The notes: generated by a model from the letters alone, not told the origin. A stretch of 13,346 nt of DNA from an uncultured Collinsella sp. (GCA_958372035.1 CATXML010000018.1:1-13346), one strand, 5' to 3'. Positions 1-7,132 are shown, numbered from the stretch's first letter. A program made the numbers and translations.

Positions 1-1
1 T

Positions 2-310
2 GCCATTGTGCTAAGCGCATACAGGTTTTTCTCCGCCATTGAAAAGGCGGGCAGGCCCTTTGACCTCGAATGCATCCGCATACTACGTCAAGTAGGACAT
101 TTGTTCCTTATTGGCGGCGTTGCTGTGAAGCTTCTTGGTGCCATAGTCACGGGGCTGATACTCTCAGGATTTGGCGGCAACTTTACGGATGCGCTTGGCG
201 GCCAGCACCTCGACCTCTCTATGGTCTTTGCAGGCCTGATTATTAGCCTGATTGCCAGCGTCTTCCAGTACGGGTGTATCCTGCAAATACAAGATGACGA
301 GTTGCTCTAG
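2..310 (+). CDS. DUF2975 family membrane protein, 3' part (5' end outside window)
   Basis: The frame is open to the left edge of the window, so this is the C-terminal part of a protein. A GTG at position 8 is only an internal possible start. About 100 residues are visible, with two hydrophobic segments (roughly residues 30-55 and 70-92 counted from the GTG) and a short end, LQIQDDELL, resembling the conserved end of DUF2975 proteins (Bacillus YoaS type). That family is usually about 150-200 residues with four membrane segments, so roughly the first half is missing. The stop is followed after 9 bases by a small Cro/C1 regulator. The DUF2975 plus YozG-like regulator pair is a common two-gene unit, which supports both calls. 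Its molecular function is not known; a membrane sensor or modulator role for the regulator is only an inference. Confidence 0.75.
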   Translation, partial: AIVLSAYRFFSAIEKAGRPFDLECIRILRQVGHLFLIGGVAVKLLGAIVTGLILSGFGGNFTDALGGQHLDLSMVFAGLIISLIASVFQYGCILQIQDDELL

Positions 311-319
311 GGGGAATCC

Positions 320-559
320 ATGATTATTCTGCGGCTTGACCGCATGCTCGCCGAACGCAAGATCTCATCCAAAGAGCTTGCGGAACGTGTGGGCATCTCC
401 CAGGTCAATATGTCACGCATTAAGACGGGCAAGGTTTCTGCCATACGTTTTTCAACTCTTGACGCGATATGCCGGGCACTCGACTGCCAACCGGGCGATG
501 TACTGGAATATATATCCGACGATGAAGCCGATAGCCTTTTTGGACTTAAAGATGAATAG
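320..559 (+). CDS. YozG-like Cro/C1 (XRE) family small transcriptional regulator
   Basis: This 79-residue protein is almost entirely one helix-turn-helix domain. The region SKELAERVGISQVNMSRIKTG (split here as SKELAERVG and ISQVNMSRIKTG, about residues 17-37) is the DNA-binding motif. It is followed by the family hallmark AIRFSTLDAICRALDCQPGD, near residues 41-60, typical of YozG-like regulators. The ATG is preceded by GGGGGAA, a good ribosome binding site, in the 9-base gap after the DUF2975 gene, so the two are cotranscribed. A strong terminator lies 32 bases after the stop. It probably regulates its own two-gene unit; targets cannot be read from the sequence. The acidic tail (DDEADSLFGLKDE) extends slightly beyond the usual family end. 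Confidence 0.9.
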   Translation: MIILRLDRMLAERKISSKELAERVGISQVNMSRIKTGKVSAIRFSTLDAICRALDCQPGDVLEYISDDEADSLFGLKDE

Positions 560-591
560 CCATAATTAAGCCGCCAATCACGCCCTCAACG

Positions 592-640
592 CAAATTGCC
601 CGCCAGAACGACTTCCGTACTGGCGGGCAATTTGTTTTCT
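592..640 (+). terminator. Rho-independent terminator after the regulator gene
   Basis: A perfect 15-bp inverted repeat (592-606 with 620-634, arms containing TTGCCCGCCAG and CTGGCGGGCAA) encloses a 13-nt loop. It is followed on the + strand by TTTTCT. It sits between the convergent + strand regulator and the - strand SurA-like gene (stop at 674). The T-run is on the + strand only, so it mainly serves the regulator unit, but the stem could also stop transcripts arriving from the other side. Confidence 0.9.
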
Positions 641-673
641 ATCAGCTAGATGCTCGATGAGCCGTGCAACTCT

Positions 674-1759
674 TTACGCAAACAGGCCGTAGATGCTGAT
701 GTTGGCCTTGGCGTAGAGGCCGTTAGCATACTCGGTCCACTTGGAGCTGGCGCTCGAAGCCTGCGAGGAATACTGCTGGTAGGCGGTGTAATAGGCGGTC
801 ATGGCCTGCTTGTAGGTGGCGCTATCGGCCGTAAAGGCATCGTCAGCGAAGGCCTTGGCATAGGTGCTGTCGGCATCCTTCCAAGTGCCCTTTGAGCTAT
901 CCCACTCATCGCCGACAAGGTTGATGATGTAGTCGGCGTAGTCCTTGCTCGCGGTCTCCTCGTTGCCGTCAGCAGGCTCGGTCGGGGCGGTCGGCATGCT
1001 TGCAGAGCTATCGCCCACCTTCTTCTTGTAGAGCTTCTGCAGCGTCGCAGACTGGCGGACGATCTGCTTGGCCTGGTCCTTGGACACGCCGTACTGCGTG
1101 GCCATGGTCTTGTAGTCCGAAGTGCCGATGGAATCCTCGGCGTACTGCTTCATTTCCTTGGAAGAAACGGTAATGCCCTCGTCCTCGGCAGCGTCCAGCA
1201 GAATCTGGTTGCGCACGTAGGACAGGATAACGTCGGCAGACGGAGCGGTGTAGTTGCCGTCGTCGCCCTTGACGGTGTCGAGGCTGTACTGGCTCTCGAT
1301 GGCCTCGCGCGCGGTGATGTCGCTCTTCTTGCCGTTGTAGCTATAGCTTGCCACGGTCGAATCGAGCTGGTCCTCGGTCAGGGTCGCCGAACCGACACCC
1401 TTGCCGCCAAAACCACCGTTGCCGATAAAGAAGCCGACCACCGCAGCGATCACGATGGCGACCACAAAGGCGGCAATCATCGTCTTCTTGTGCTTGGATG
1501 CGCGGTCGTCCGCGTCGGAGTCGTCGTCCTCGTCCTGCTCCTCAGGCATAAGGTTCTCGTCGGCGGCGTCCGCGGCGACCTTTGCCTCCAGGCGAGCGTC
1601 CTCTTCCTCGGCGGTCGTGCCGGCAGCAATGTGCTCGGCAGACGTACCGGCGACCAGGTCGATCTTCTCGTCCTCATCACCGTCGGGGCCTTCGCCGCGC
1701 TCGATGATCTGGATGCCGTCGATCTCGTCCTTCTCGTCCTTCTTTTGAATCAGACCCAT
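674..1759 (-). CDS. Membrane-anchored SurA/PrsA-like chaperone-type protein
   Basis: The protein has 361 residues. The N-terminal 90 are strongly acidic and low in complexity (a DEQDEDDDSD-type stretch near 74-85) and probably cytoplasmic. A single membrane segment follows at about 94-114 (IAAFVVAIVIAAVVGFFIG), then a Gly-rich linker. The outer part (about 139-250) resembles the N-terminal chaperone domain of SurA/PrsA/trigger-factor-like proteins: helical, with EGITVSSKEMKQYAED and a YGVSKDQAKQIVRQSATLQKLY stretch (given here as YGVSKDQAKQ then IVRQSATLQKLY). I see no parvulin isomerase domain: the last 110 residues are Ala/Ser/Tyr-rich without its motifs. So it may be a holdase or binding protein rather than a peptidyl-prolyl isomerase. 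The ATG is chosen for the AAGGAG seven bases before it. A type II orientation (N-terminus inside) is inferred from the charged KHKK just before the membrane segment. Confidence 0.75.
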   Translation of the reverse strand: MGLIQKKDEKDEIDGIQIIERGEGPDGDEDEKIDLVAGTSAEHIAAGTTAEEEDARLEAKVAADAADENLMPEEQDEDDDSDADDRASKHKKTMIAAFVVAIVIAAVVGFFIGNGGFGGKGVGSATLTEDQLDSTVASYSYNGKKSDITAREAIESQYSLDTVKGDDGNYTAPSADVILSYVRNQILLDAAEDEGITVSSKEMKQYAEDSIGTSDYKTMATQYGVSKDQAKQIVRQSATLQKLYKKKVGDSSASMPTAPTEPADGNEETASKDYADYIINLVGDEWDSSKGTWKDADSTYAKAFADDAFTADSATYKQAMTAYYTAYQQYSSQASSASSKWTEYANGLYAKANISIYGLFA

Positions 1760-1797
1760 ATCAATTACTCCTTGTTAGGAAACATAGTCCCCAATAG

Positions 1798-1826
1798 AAT
1801 ACGCCCGACGGAGCGCCGGGCGTATT
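1798..1826 (-). terminator. Hairpin after the isocitrate dehydrogenase gene (weak terminator or leader hairpin)
   Basis: A 10-bp perfect stem (1798-1807 with 1817-1826, arms AATACGCCCG/CGGGCGTATT) has a 9-nt loop and lies about 60 bases after the dehydrogenase stop and 39 bases before the SurA-like start. The bases after it on the - strand (CTATTGGGG) are poor in T, so termination is likely partial. A TATAAC box on the - strand at 1836-1841 with no good -35 could start a transcript just before the hairpin, which would make it a 5' leader structure instead. Confidence 0.5.
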
Positions 1827-1885
1827 GATTCTTAGGTTATACGCAAACACTTAAGTACTATTTAGGCGTTTGCAGCGTGCATACC

Positions 1886-2971
1886 TTAGGCCAGGTGCGC
1901 GATAACGGCATCGGCGAAGGCCTGCGTACCCACCGCGCCCTCAACGGAGCCGGTCTGGGCACGACGCACGTCACCGGTAACCTGCTCACCCTCGTCGAGC
2001 GTGGCAGATACGGCGGCGCGGATACGATTGGCCGCATCGTTCTCGCCCAGGTGATCGAGCATCATCGCAGCAGACAGAATCTCGGCCGTGGGGTTGGCGA
2101 TATCCTGGCCCGCGATATCGGGTGCGGAGCCGTGCGTAGCCTCGAAGATGGCACAGTCGGCACCGATGTTGGAGCCGGGGGCCATACCCAGGCCGCCCAC
2201 CAGGCCAGCGCACAGGTCGCTGACGATATCGCCGTACAAGTTGGGCAGCACCAGGACATCGAAGTCATTGGGGTTCTGGACCAGGCCCATGCAGGTGGCG
2301 TCGACGATCTTGTCGTTGAACTCGATATCGGGATAGCCCGCGGCCACCTCGCGCGCAACGCGCAGGAACAGGCCGTCGGTCGCCTTCATGATATTGGCCT
2401 TGTGCACGGCCGTCACCTTTTTGCGACCGCAACGGCGGGCGTACTCAAAGGCGTACTCCACAATGCGGCGGCTCTTGGCGATGGAGATGGGTTTGATCGA
2501 GATGGCGGAATCCGCGGCGAAGGTCTTCTGGCCCGAGCGCTCGACGAGCTGCGAAAGCTCCTCGACCTCGGCAGCGCCCTCATCGAACTCGATACCGGCG
2601 TAGAGGTCCTCGGTGTTCTCGCGCACGATGACCAGGTCGACGTCACGGAAGCGCGAGCCGTCGCCCGGCTGCGACAGGCAGGGGCGCACGCAGGCGTACA
2701 GATCGAAGTGCTTACGCAGAGCAACATTGACGCTGCGGAAACCCGTGCCGACCGGCGTGGTGATGGGCCCCTTGATGGCGACCTTAGTCTCGGCAACCGC
2801 ATCGAGCACATGTTGGGGCAGCGGCGTGCCAAACTCGTCCATGACGCCGGCGCCGGCCTCCTGGACGTTCCAATTGATCTGGACACCGGTGGCCTCGACC
2901 ACGCGGCGCATGGCCTGCGTAATCTCGGGACCGATGCCGTCACCGGGAATCAGGACTACATCGTGCGCCAT
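1886..2971 (-). CDS. icd: NAD+-dependent isocitrate dehydrogenase (IDH/IPMDH superfamily)
   Basis: It oxidatively decarboxylates isocitrate to 2-oxoglutarate in the cytoplasm. The length of 361 residues matches the short NAD-type enzymes related to mitochondrial IDH3 rather than the roughly 416-residue Escherichia coli NADP enzyme. Visible residues: N-terminal [10 protein letters not shown] (7-16), substrate loop S80-V-N82-x3-R86, R96, R117, Y124, K191 in VHKANIMK, metal-binding D248 and D252 in [10 protein letters not shown], and the cofactor loop [17 protein letters not shown] near 278-294. D285-I286 occupy the place of Lys344-Tyr345 of the E. coli NADP enzyme, the classic mark of NAD+ use. 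S80 and N82 favour isocitrate over isopropylmalate, though homoisocitrate or a related acid cannot be fully excluded. The ATG lies 6 bases after the HEAT-like gene's stop, and its Shine-Dalgarno GAGGAG is made from that gene's last Glu codons, so the two are coupled. Confidence 0.9.
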   Translation of the reverse strand: MAHDVVLIPGDGIGPEITQAMRRVVEATGVQINWNVQEAGAGVMDEFGTPLPQHVLDAVAETKVAIKGPITTPVGTGFRSVNVALRKHFDLYACVRPCLSQPGDGSRFRDVDLVIVRENTEDLYAGIEFDEGAAEVEELSQLVERSGQKTFAADSAISIKPISIAKSRRIVEYAFEYARRCGRKKVTAVHKANIMKATDGLFLRVAREVAAGYPDIEFNDKIVDATCMGLVQNPNDFDVLVLPNLYGDIVSDLCAGLVGGLGMAPGSNIGADCAIFEATHGSAPDIAGQDIANPTAEILSAAMMLDHLGENDAANRIRAAVSATLDEGEQVTGDVRRAQTGSVEGAVGTQAFADAVIAHLA

Positions 2972-2977
2972 AATCTG

Positions 2978-3676
2978 TTACTCCTCGTCTTCGGCGTCGT
3001 CAGATTTTTTAACGCTAGCACGCTTCTTCTTTTTGGAGAGATCCAGGCCAAAACGTTTAACAAGCATTTCGCAAATCTCGCTCGAACGGGCCTTGAGATA
3101 GCTGCCCTTACCGTTCTCGGCATCGAACTTAAGGCGCAGCGCGAGCTTCTCGGCAACCTCGGCGTCGATCTCGCCCTGGCAAAACTCGTACAGGCAACCG
3201 AGCATGTCGCGATACTCGAGGTCGCCGTGGTAGCACTGGATGGCCTCGTCCAGGATGGGCCAAGCCTCGCGCGAACGCTCGACGCTCGTGGCACCCCACA
3301 CGCACAGCAGGCGGAAGGCGGCATAGCGCAGCGTGGAGGAGATCTCGTCGAACAGTGCAGTCTCGGCGCCCTCAAAGGCATCGCCCAGCTGCTCGGGGCA
3401 GGTGGTAGCGAGCGCCGTCAGGGCATCGAGGGCCTCCCAGCGGGTCTGCGCCTCGGGGCGGTCGAGCGCCTCGATCAGCGCAGGCACGCAGGGCACGACG
3501 CGCTGCGGATCGCGCTCGGCAAGCAGGTGCAGCACGCGGGCGGCAAACTGGCGGATGCGGCGCGTGGGGCAGCCGAGCTCCTGGACCAGGCGGTCGACGG
3601 CGTTCTCGTTCTCCTCTGCCAGCTGAAGCTGTGCCAGCTCCTCGTCGGTGAGCTGTTCGTCTTTGTTTTCTGCCAT
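2978..3676 (-). CDS. HEAT-repeat-like hypothetical protein
   Basis: This 232-residue soluble protein is predicted to be all helical. After an acidic start (1-25) come HEAT-like helix pairs: about 27-53 (RRIRQFAARVLHLLAERDP), 60-92 (VPALIEALDRPEAQTRWEAL) and 97-130 (DEISSTLRYAAFRLLCVWGA), the latter with degenerate repeats to about 165. A Lys-rich then acidic tail follows (KKKKRASVKKSDDAEDEE, 215-232). No catalytic motif is seen. HEAT proteins usually act as scaffolds or adaptors. Its position 16 bases after the small membrane protein and 6 bases before isocitrate dehydrogenase points to a role tied to this gene group, such as enzyme assembly or localisation, but that is inference. The ATG is preceded by AGAGG. 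I do not recognise a named family. Confidence 0.65.
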   Translation of the reverse strand: MAENKDEQLTDEELAQLQLAEENENAVDRLVQELGCPTRRIRQFAARVLHLLAERDPQRVVPCVPALIEALDRPEAQTRWEALDALTALATTCPEQLGDAFEGAETALFDEISSTLRYAAFRLLCVWGATSVERSREAWPILDEAIQCYHGDLEYRDMLGCLYEFCQGEIDAEVAEKLALRLKFDAENGKGSYLKARSSEICEMLVKRFGLDLSKKKKRASVKKSDDAEDEE

Positions 3677-3691
3677 AGTTACCTCTTCTTA

Positions 3692-4120
3692 CTATTTCTT
3701 AGCGTGCTTGCCAGCACCCTTGCTGTCATCGGTGACCGAGATGAGCTGTCGGTCGGCAGCGCCATTACGACGCGCGCGGCGGCGCTCCTCGGCGTCGCCC
3801 GCGTCGGCGGCGGCGCGATGGGCCTTGTTGACGTTAAAGACCTCGTCGTGCTTGCGCCACGGACCGACGGACTCGCCAAAGCTCATCTTAAGACCGGCGA
3901 TAAAGCCGCCGAGCCAGCCGATCGGCGCAAACTGCACCAGGGGGAACAGCGAGAACACCCAGGTCAGCAGGACGACTGCCGCCGCGCCTGCAAAGTTGGC
4001 AATCCAGTAGTCGCGCTTGGTGATCACGCGCTTTTCGCAGGCCCACTGGCCGCACAAAAAGCCAATGTAGATCGCAAAGAGAAAGAGCACCAGCGCGAGC
4101 ACCACGAACGTCCAGCTCAT
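3692..4120 (-). CDS. Small membrane protein of unknown function
   Basis: The start is set at the ATG at 4120, which has GGAG eight bases upstream and begins directly with a membrane segment. An in-frame extension to 4156 would overlap the upstream dehydrogenase and lacks a ribosome site. The 142-residue protein has hydrophobic segments at about 4-24 and 40-60, and a shorter third at 65-78 (APIGWLGGFIAGLKM). A hydrophilic tail follows, with an Arg-rich stretch EERRRARRNG (111-120) and a Lys-rich end. It starts 5 bases after the dehydrogenase stop and ends 15 bases before the HEAT-like start, so it is in the same operon. No family is recognised. A membrane anchor for neighbouring soluble proteins is a guess. 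Confidence 0.7.
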   Translation of the reverse strand: MSWTFVVLALVLFLFAIYIGFLCGQWACEKRVITKRDYWIANFAGAAAVVLLTWVFSLFPLVQFAPIGWLGGFIAGLKMSFGESVGPWRKHDEVFNVNKAHRAAADAGDAEERRRARRNGAADRQLISVTDDSKGAGKHAKK

Positions 4121-4125
4121 GGGCG

Positions 4126-5205
4126 CTACTCCTCGTGATGATGGCCGCAGCAGCACTCGTGGCCGTCGTCATGGCCGTGGCCGCCGCAGCACTCGTGGTC
4201 CTCGCCGTGATGGTGACCGCAACCGCACTCGTGGTCGTCGCCATGCTCGCCGCAACCGCAGCCGTCCTCGTGGGCACCGTGCTCCTCGGGGCGATACTGC
4301 GACCAGTCCAGACCGGCGGCGATGGCGTCGGCCTCCTCCTTATAGAGGACCGTGATGGCCTGGGTGCCCAGCTTGGCGCCACCGATAGCGTCGAGCATGT
4401 CGTAGAGCGTAAAGGCCACGTCGGCGCCGGGCAGCGCGAGCTCGCGGTCATCGGCGTAGGCGAGCGCCAGACGCAGGTCCTTAATGAAGTGCTCGACCAT
4501 AAAGCCGGGCTTGTAGTCGCCGTCGAGCGCCTTGGGGGCCAGGCTCTCCATGGCGCCGGACTTGCCGGTGCCGCCCAGGATCATCTGGCGGGTCTTCTCC
4601 AGGTCAAGGCCGCTCAGCTCGGCAAATGCCATGGCGTCGGCCATGCCGACCATGCAGGCGCCCAGCGACACCTGGTTGGCGAGCTTGGCAGCCTGGCCCT
4701 TGCCGGCGCCATCGAAGCAGCAGATGTTGGCCGCAAAGGTGGCAAGGATATCGCGGACCGGCGCGATGTCGTTCTCGGTGGCGCCCACGATAGCCGTGAG
4801 CGTGCCGGCGATGGCGCCCGACTCGCCGCCGGTGACGGGGCAGTCAAACGCCATGCGGCCGGAAACCTGGGCGGCCTCGGCAATGTCGCGCGCCAGCTCG
4901 GGGGAGCTCGTGGTGAGGTCGATCAGCACCGCGCCGGGCTTGGTGCACGCGAGCAGGCCGTCGCCCGCCAGGTAGAGCTCCTCGACCTCGGAGGGATAGC
5001 CCACCATGGTAAAGACGACATCGGCGTTCGCCGCGGCATCGGCCGGCGTATCGGCCCAGACGGCGCCGCGCTCAACGAGCGCTGCGGCCTTGGACTTGGT
5101 GCGGTTGTTGACCGAGACGGGATAGCCGGCATCCAGGATGTGGCCGGCGATGGGGGCACCCATGATTCCGGTGCCGATGAATGCGACGGAGAGCTTGTTT
5201 GCCAT
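4126..5205 (-). CDS. NAD(P)-dependent beta-hydroxyacid dehydrogenase (HIBADH/GarR family) with Cys/His-rich repeat tail
   Basis: The 3-hydroxyisobutyrate / 2-hydroxy-3-oxopropionate (tartronate semialdehyde) reductase family oxidises beta-hydroxyacids or reduces the semialdehydes. The Rossmann motif is G11-T-G-I-M-G16. NNR (33-35) follows the second strand, which would fit NADP preference. The substrate signature DCPVTGGESGA (121-131) has Thr where many members have Ser. The catalytic lysine is K174 in GKGQAAKLANQ, and KDLRLAL lies at 242-248. The normal enzyme ends near residue 305. Residues 309-359 are extra: 9 Cys and 14 His in 51 residues, including three 12-residue repeats with the core HEC-x-x-G. 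This tail resembles metal-storage tails of SlyD or HypB and should bind Ni, Zn or similar ions. The ATG at 5205 has AAGGAAAGG upstream. An in-frame extension to 5367 would run into degV and is rejected. The exact substrate is not known. Confidence 0.85.
   Translation of the reverse strand: MANKLSVAFIGTGIMGAPIAGHILDAGYPVSVNNRTKSKAAALVERGAVWADTPADAAANADVVFTMVGYPSEVEELYLAGDGLLACTKPGAVLIDLTTSSPELARDIAEAAQVSGRMAFDCPVTGGESGAIAGTLTAIVGATENDIAPVRDILATFAANICCFDGAGKGQAAKLANQVSLGACMVGMADAMAFAELSGLDLEKTRQMILGGTGKSGAMESLAPKALDGDYKPGFMVEHFIKDLRLALAYADDRELALPGADVAFTLYDMLDAIGGAKLGTQAITVLYKEEADAIAAGLDWSQYRPEEHGAHEDGCGCGEHGDDHECGCGHHHGEDHECCGGHGHDDGHECCCGHHHEE
4129..4236 (-). repeat. Three tandem 36-bp repeats encoding a 12-residue Cys/His unit
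   Basis: The + strand word GCACTCGTGG recurs at 4153, 4189 and 4225, exactly 36 bases apart. Read on the - strand the units are DHECGCGHHHGE, DHECCGGHGHDD and GHECCCGHHHEE (dehydrogenase residues 324-359). A weaker fourth unit lies upstream at residues 312-323. The period is in frame, so copy number can change without a frameshift. Confidence 0.85.
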
Positions 5206-5297
5206 GAAACCTTTCCTTTTGGGTTGGGTGTTGTTACCAGGTTGAATACTCGGTGCCAGCGCTTGAGCTGCGGGGCGCCCGTGGTCGTAGCGCCTGT

Positions 5298-6251
5298 CTA
5301 CTCGCCGCGTACACGGCGCGCGATGCGGTCGGAAAGCGAGGCTTTCTCGGCGCGGTTCTTGCCCCAAAACGCGCAGGCCACCATGCCGGGACCCACGTGC
5401 GAGCCGATGGTGGGGCCTACGGAGCTGCGAATGACCGTGACGTCGGCGCAGCCCTCCTCCTTGCGGATGGCGGCTTCGAGCCAGTCGCCGTCCTTTTCGG
5501 CATCGGCCGTCATGATGGCGATGGGCATGGTGCGGTCGGGCACATAGTTCTCGCGGAACGACTTGAGGATGGACTTGAGTGCCTTCTTGCGGCCGCGGTT
5601 GACGCCGACCAGCGATAGCGAGCCAGCCAGGTCGTAGGACAGCTCGGGTTTGACGTCGAGCTTTGCCGTGAGCTGTGCCGCCGCGGGCGGAATGCGGCCG
5701 CCGGCAGCCAGCGCGTCAAAGCTCTCGAGCGTAAAGTAGCCGTGGACATAGGTCTTGGCCTCGTTTGCCCAGTCAACCAGCTGCTTGGCGGTGAGTCCCG
5801 CCGAGCGTTGGCGGACGGCCTCGAGCGCCAAGAGCTCGCCGGTCGCACAGGGCAGAGCGTTGTCGACCACGTACAGCTCAAAATCGGGATACTCGGCGCG
5901 TACGGCGTCCGCCGCCTGGCACGCGGAGTTGTAGCTCGACGACAGCGCCGAGGTAAAGCACAGGTAGACCGTAGGCGTGCCCTCTTTGGCGCACTCGGTG
6001 AAGAACTCGATATAGCGACCGAGCGACACGGCGGAAGTGGACACGCGAGCGCCGGCGCGCATGCGGTCGTAGAACTCCTTAGGGCTGATGCTCGACCAGA
6101 TATCGTCCGTGCGTTCCTCGCCATCGATGATAAAGGGGAAGCCCAAGATATCGACATCGAGGTTCGCGGCGACCTCGGGGCTAAAGTCGCAGCAGGTATC
6201 GACGACGATGCGGCAGCGGTCTGAATGGCCGGTAGATGCAGCCTTGTCCAT
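5298..6251 (-). CDS. DegV family fatty-acid-binding protein (FakB-like)
   Basis: DegV proteins bind a fatty acid in a buried pocket; characterised members (FakB) present it to the fatty acid kinase FakA. The 317-residue length fits, a little above the usual 280-290. Family landmarks: VVDTCCDFSPE (16-26), STSAVS (71-76, matching the TSQPS-type loop), FTSALSSSYNSA (99-110), AAGGRIP (182-188) and SHVGPGMVACAFWG (284-297), which carries the conserved HxGPG. I chose the ATG at 6251, 8 bases after AAGGAG; a TTG one codon earlier (6254) is only 5 bases from it. No FakA gene is in the window. The hpf terminator ends only 19 bases before the start, so expression must come from readthrough or a promoter overlapping that terminator. 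The lipid carried cannot be told. Confidence 0.88.
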   Translation of the reverse strand: MDKAASTGHSDRCRIVVDTCCDFSPEVAANLDVDILGFPFIIDGEERTDDIWSSISPKEFYDRMRAGARVSTSAVSLGRYIEFFTECAKEGTPTVYLCFTSALSSSYNSACQAADAVRAEYPDFELYVVDNALPCATGELLALEAVRQRSAGLTAKQLVDWANEAKTYVHGYFTLESFDALAAGGRIPPAAAQLTAKLDVKPELSYDLAGSLSLVGVNRGRKKALKSILKSFRENYVPDRTMPIAIMTADAEKDGDWLEAAIRKEEGCADVTVIRSSVGPTIGSHVGPGMVACAFWGKNRAEKASLSDRIARRVRGE

Positions 6252-6269
6252 CAAAGCGACTCCTTACGT

Positions 6270-6300
6270 AAAAAAGCGGCCACCCGCATGGGATGGCCGC
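6270..6300 (-). terminator. Rho-independent terminator after hpf
   Basis: On the - strand the stem is GCGGCCA/TGGCCGC (6276-6282 with 6294-6300), extended by three more G-C pairs after a one-base bulge. It has a 4-nt loop and is followed by six Ts (6275-6270). It lies 30 bases after the hpf stop and just before the degV ribosome site. Confidence 0.9.
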
Positions 6301-6304
6301 CAAC

Positions 6305-6326
6305 CGTTAACTCATGCAAGTTAACG
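6305..6326. repeat. Short inverted repeat CGTTAAC / GTTAACG
   Basis: A perfect 7-bp inverted repeat with an 8-nt spacer lies between the hpf stop and its terminator. It may be a dyad operator or simply a weak hairpin ahead of the terminator; no regulator can be assigned. Confidence 0.4.
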
Positions 6327-6330
6327 TATT

Positions 6331-6915
6331 TTACTCGTCAAGTGTTTCGATACAGGGCTTGATGATGCCATATCCACCATTCTTACGGTGATACACCACA
6401 TTGATGAGGCCGGTCGTCGCGTTCTCGAACACGTAGAAGTCGTGGCCGAGCAGATCGGTCTGCACCAGCGCCTGCTCCTCAGTCATCGGGGTGACATCGA
6501 TGACCTTCTCGCGGACGAGCAGGTCGTCCTCCTCCTCGGGCAGCAGCAGGTCGGCCAGATCCTCGACGCGCTCGACCGGTGCGACATCCGCTGCGCTGGC
6601 ACCGCCCTGGCGGTTGTCCACGACCTTGGTCTTGAACTTGCGCAGCTGGCGGGTGACCTTATCGGCAGAGAGGTCGATGGCAGCGTACATATCCGCACCG
6701 TGCTCGGCAACGCGAATCACCGAACCGCGGGCACGAACCGTAACCTCGACGATTGCCGGGTTGGGGTTCGAGGGGTTCTTCTCATAACGAAGTACAACGT
6801 CGACCGTCATGGGCTCGATATCGAAAACCTTGAGCGCCTCGCCGATCTTCTCATCCACATGCGCACGCAGAGCATCGGTTACCGTCGTCTTGCGTCCAGA
6901 AACCTTGATATCCAT
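6331..6915 (-). CDS. hpf: Ribosome hibernation promoting factor, long form
   Basis: It binds the 30S decoding centre in slow growth and, in its long form, pairs 70S ribosomes into inactive 100S dimers. The protein is 194 residues. The N-terminal HPF/YfiA domain (1-100) begins MDIKVSGRK and holds VTDALRAHVDEKI and a basic RQLRKFKTKVVD (89-100). An acidic, variable linker (about 101-133, with PEEEDDLL) follows. The C-terminal dimerisation domain (136-188) carries the conserved GHDFYVFENATTGLINVVY, here at residues 157-175, and KNGGYGIIKP. I set the start at the ATG at 6915, preceded by TTGGAG six bases away; upstream in-frame codons to 6975 lack family similarity. It is a single-gene unit: a 317-base gap lies before it and a strong terminator after it. 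The gap shows an 8-bp hairpin but no convincing promoter. Confidence 0.95.
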   Translation of the reverse strand: MDIKVSGRKTTVTDALRAHVDEKIGEALKVFDIEPMTVDVVLRYEKNPSNPNPAIVEVTVRARGSVIRVAEHGADMYAAIDLSADKVTRQLRKFKTKVVDNRQGGASAADVAPVERVEDLADLLLPEEEDDLLVREKVIDVTPMTEEQALVQTDLLGHDFYVFENATTGLINVVYHRKNGGYGIIKPCIETLDE

Positions 6916-7036
6916 ACGTGGCTCCAATCTGCCTCGGGGACTTACTGTACTGGCTATGTACCCATTGCCGTGCATTTAATCACGCGGATTCCTAAAGACC
7001 CGAATAACGATTGCTTGATACCGCATACCGAAGTCT

Positions 7037-7060
7037 CGCACTTTTCTGTGGCAAAGTGCG
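7037..7060. repeat. Perfect 8-bp inverted repeat in the hpf upstream region
   Basis: CGCACTTT and AAAGTGCG face each other across an 8-nt spacer, about 120 bases before the hpf start. No T-run follows on either strand, so it is not a terminator. It could be an operator or part of the hpf leader. Confidence 0.45.
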
Positions 7061-7132
7061 CTATGGGAAGGCGACGACGACTGTGTATTTGGTCTCAAAA
7101 ATTTGCTTTGACCTGCTGGTTTTATGGAAACG

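Noticed and set aside
1877..4138. 753-codon open frame on the + strand
   Set aside because: It lies antisense to isocitrate dehydrogenase, the HEAT-like gene and the small membrane gene, all of which have clear family signals or ribosome sites. Long antisense frames are common in GC-rich codons.
5206..5367. N-terminal extension of the dehydrogenase
   Set aside because: It overlaps the degV coding region and ignores the good ribosome site and Rossmann start at 5205.
4135..5547. 470-codon open frame on the + strand
   Set aside because: Antisense to the dehydrogenase and the end of degV; composition is low-complexity Ala/Val/Gly/Leu with no recognisable domain.
6916..7030. Possible SigB-type promoter (GGGTAC) before hpf
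   Set aside because: The -35 partner GTGATT at 14 bases is too poor a match to claim.
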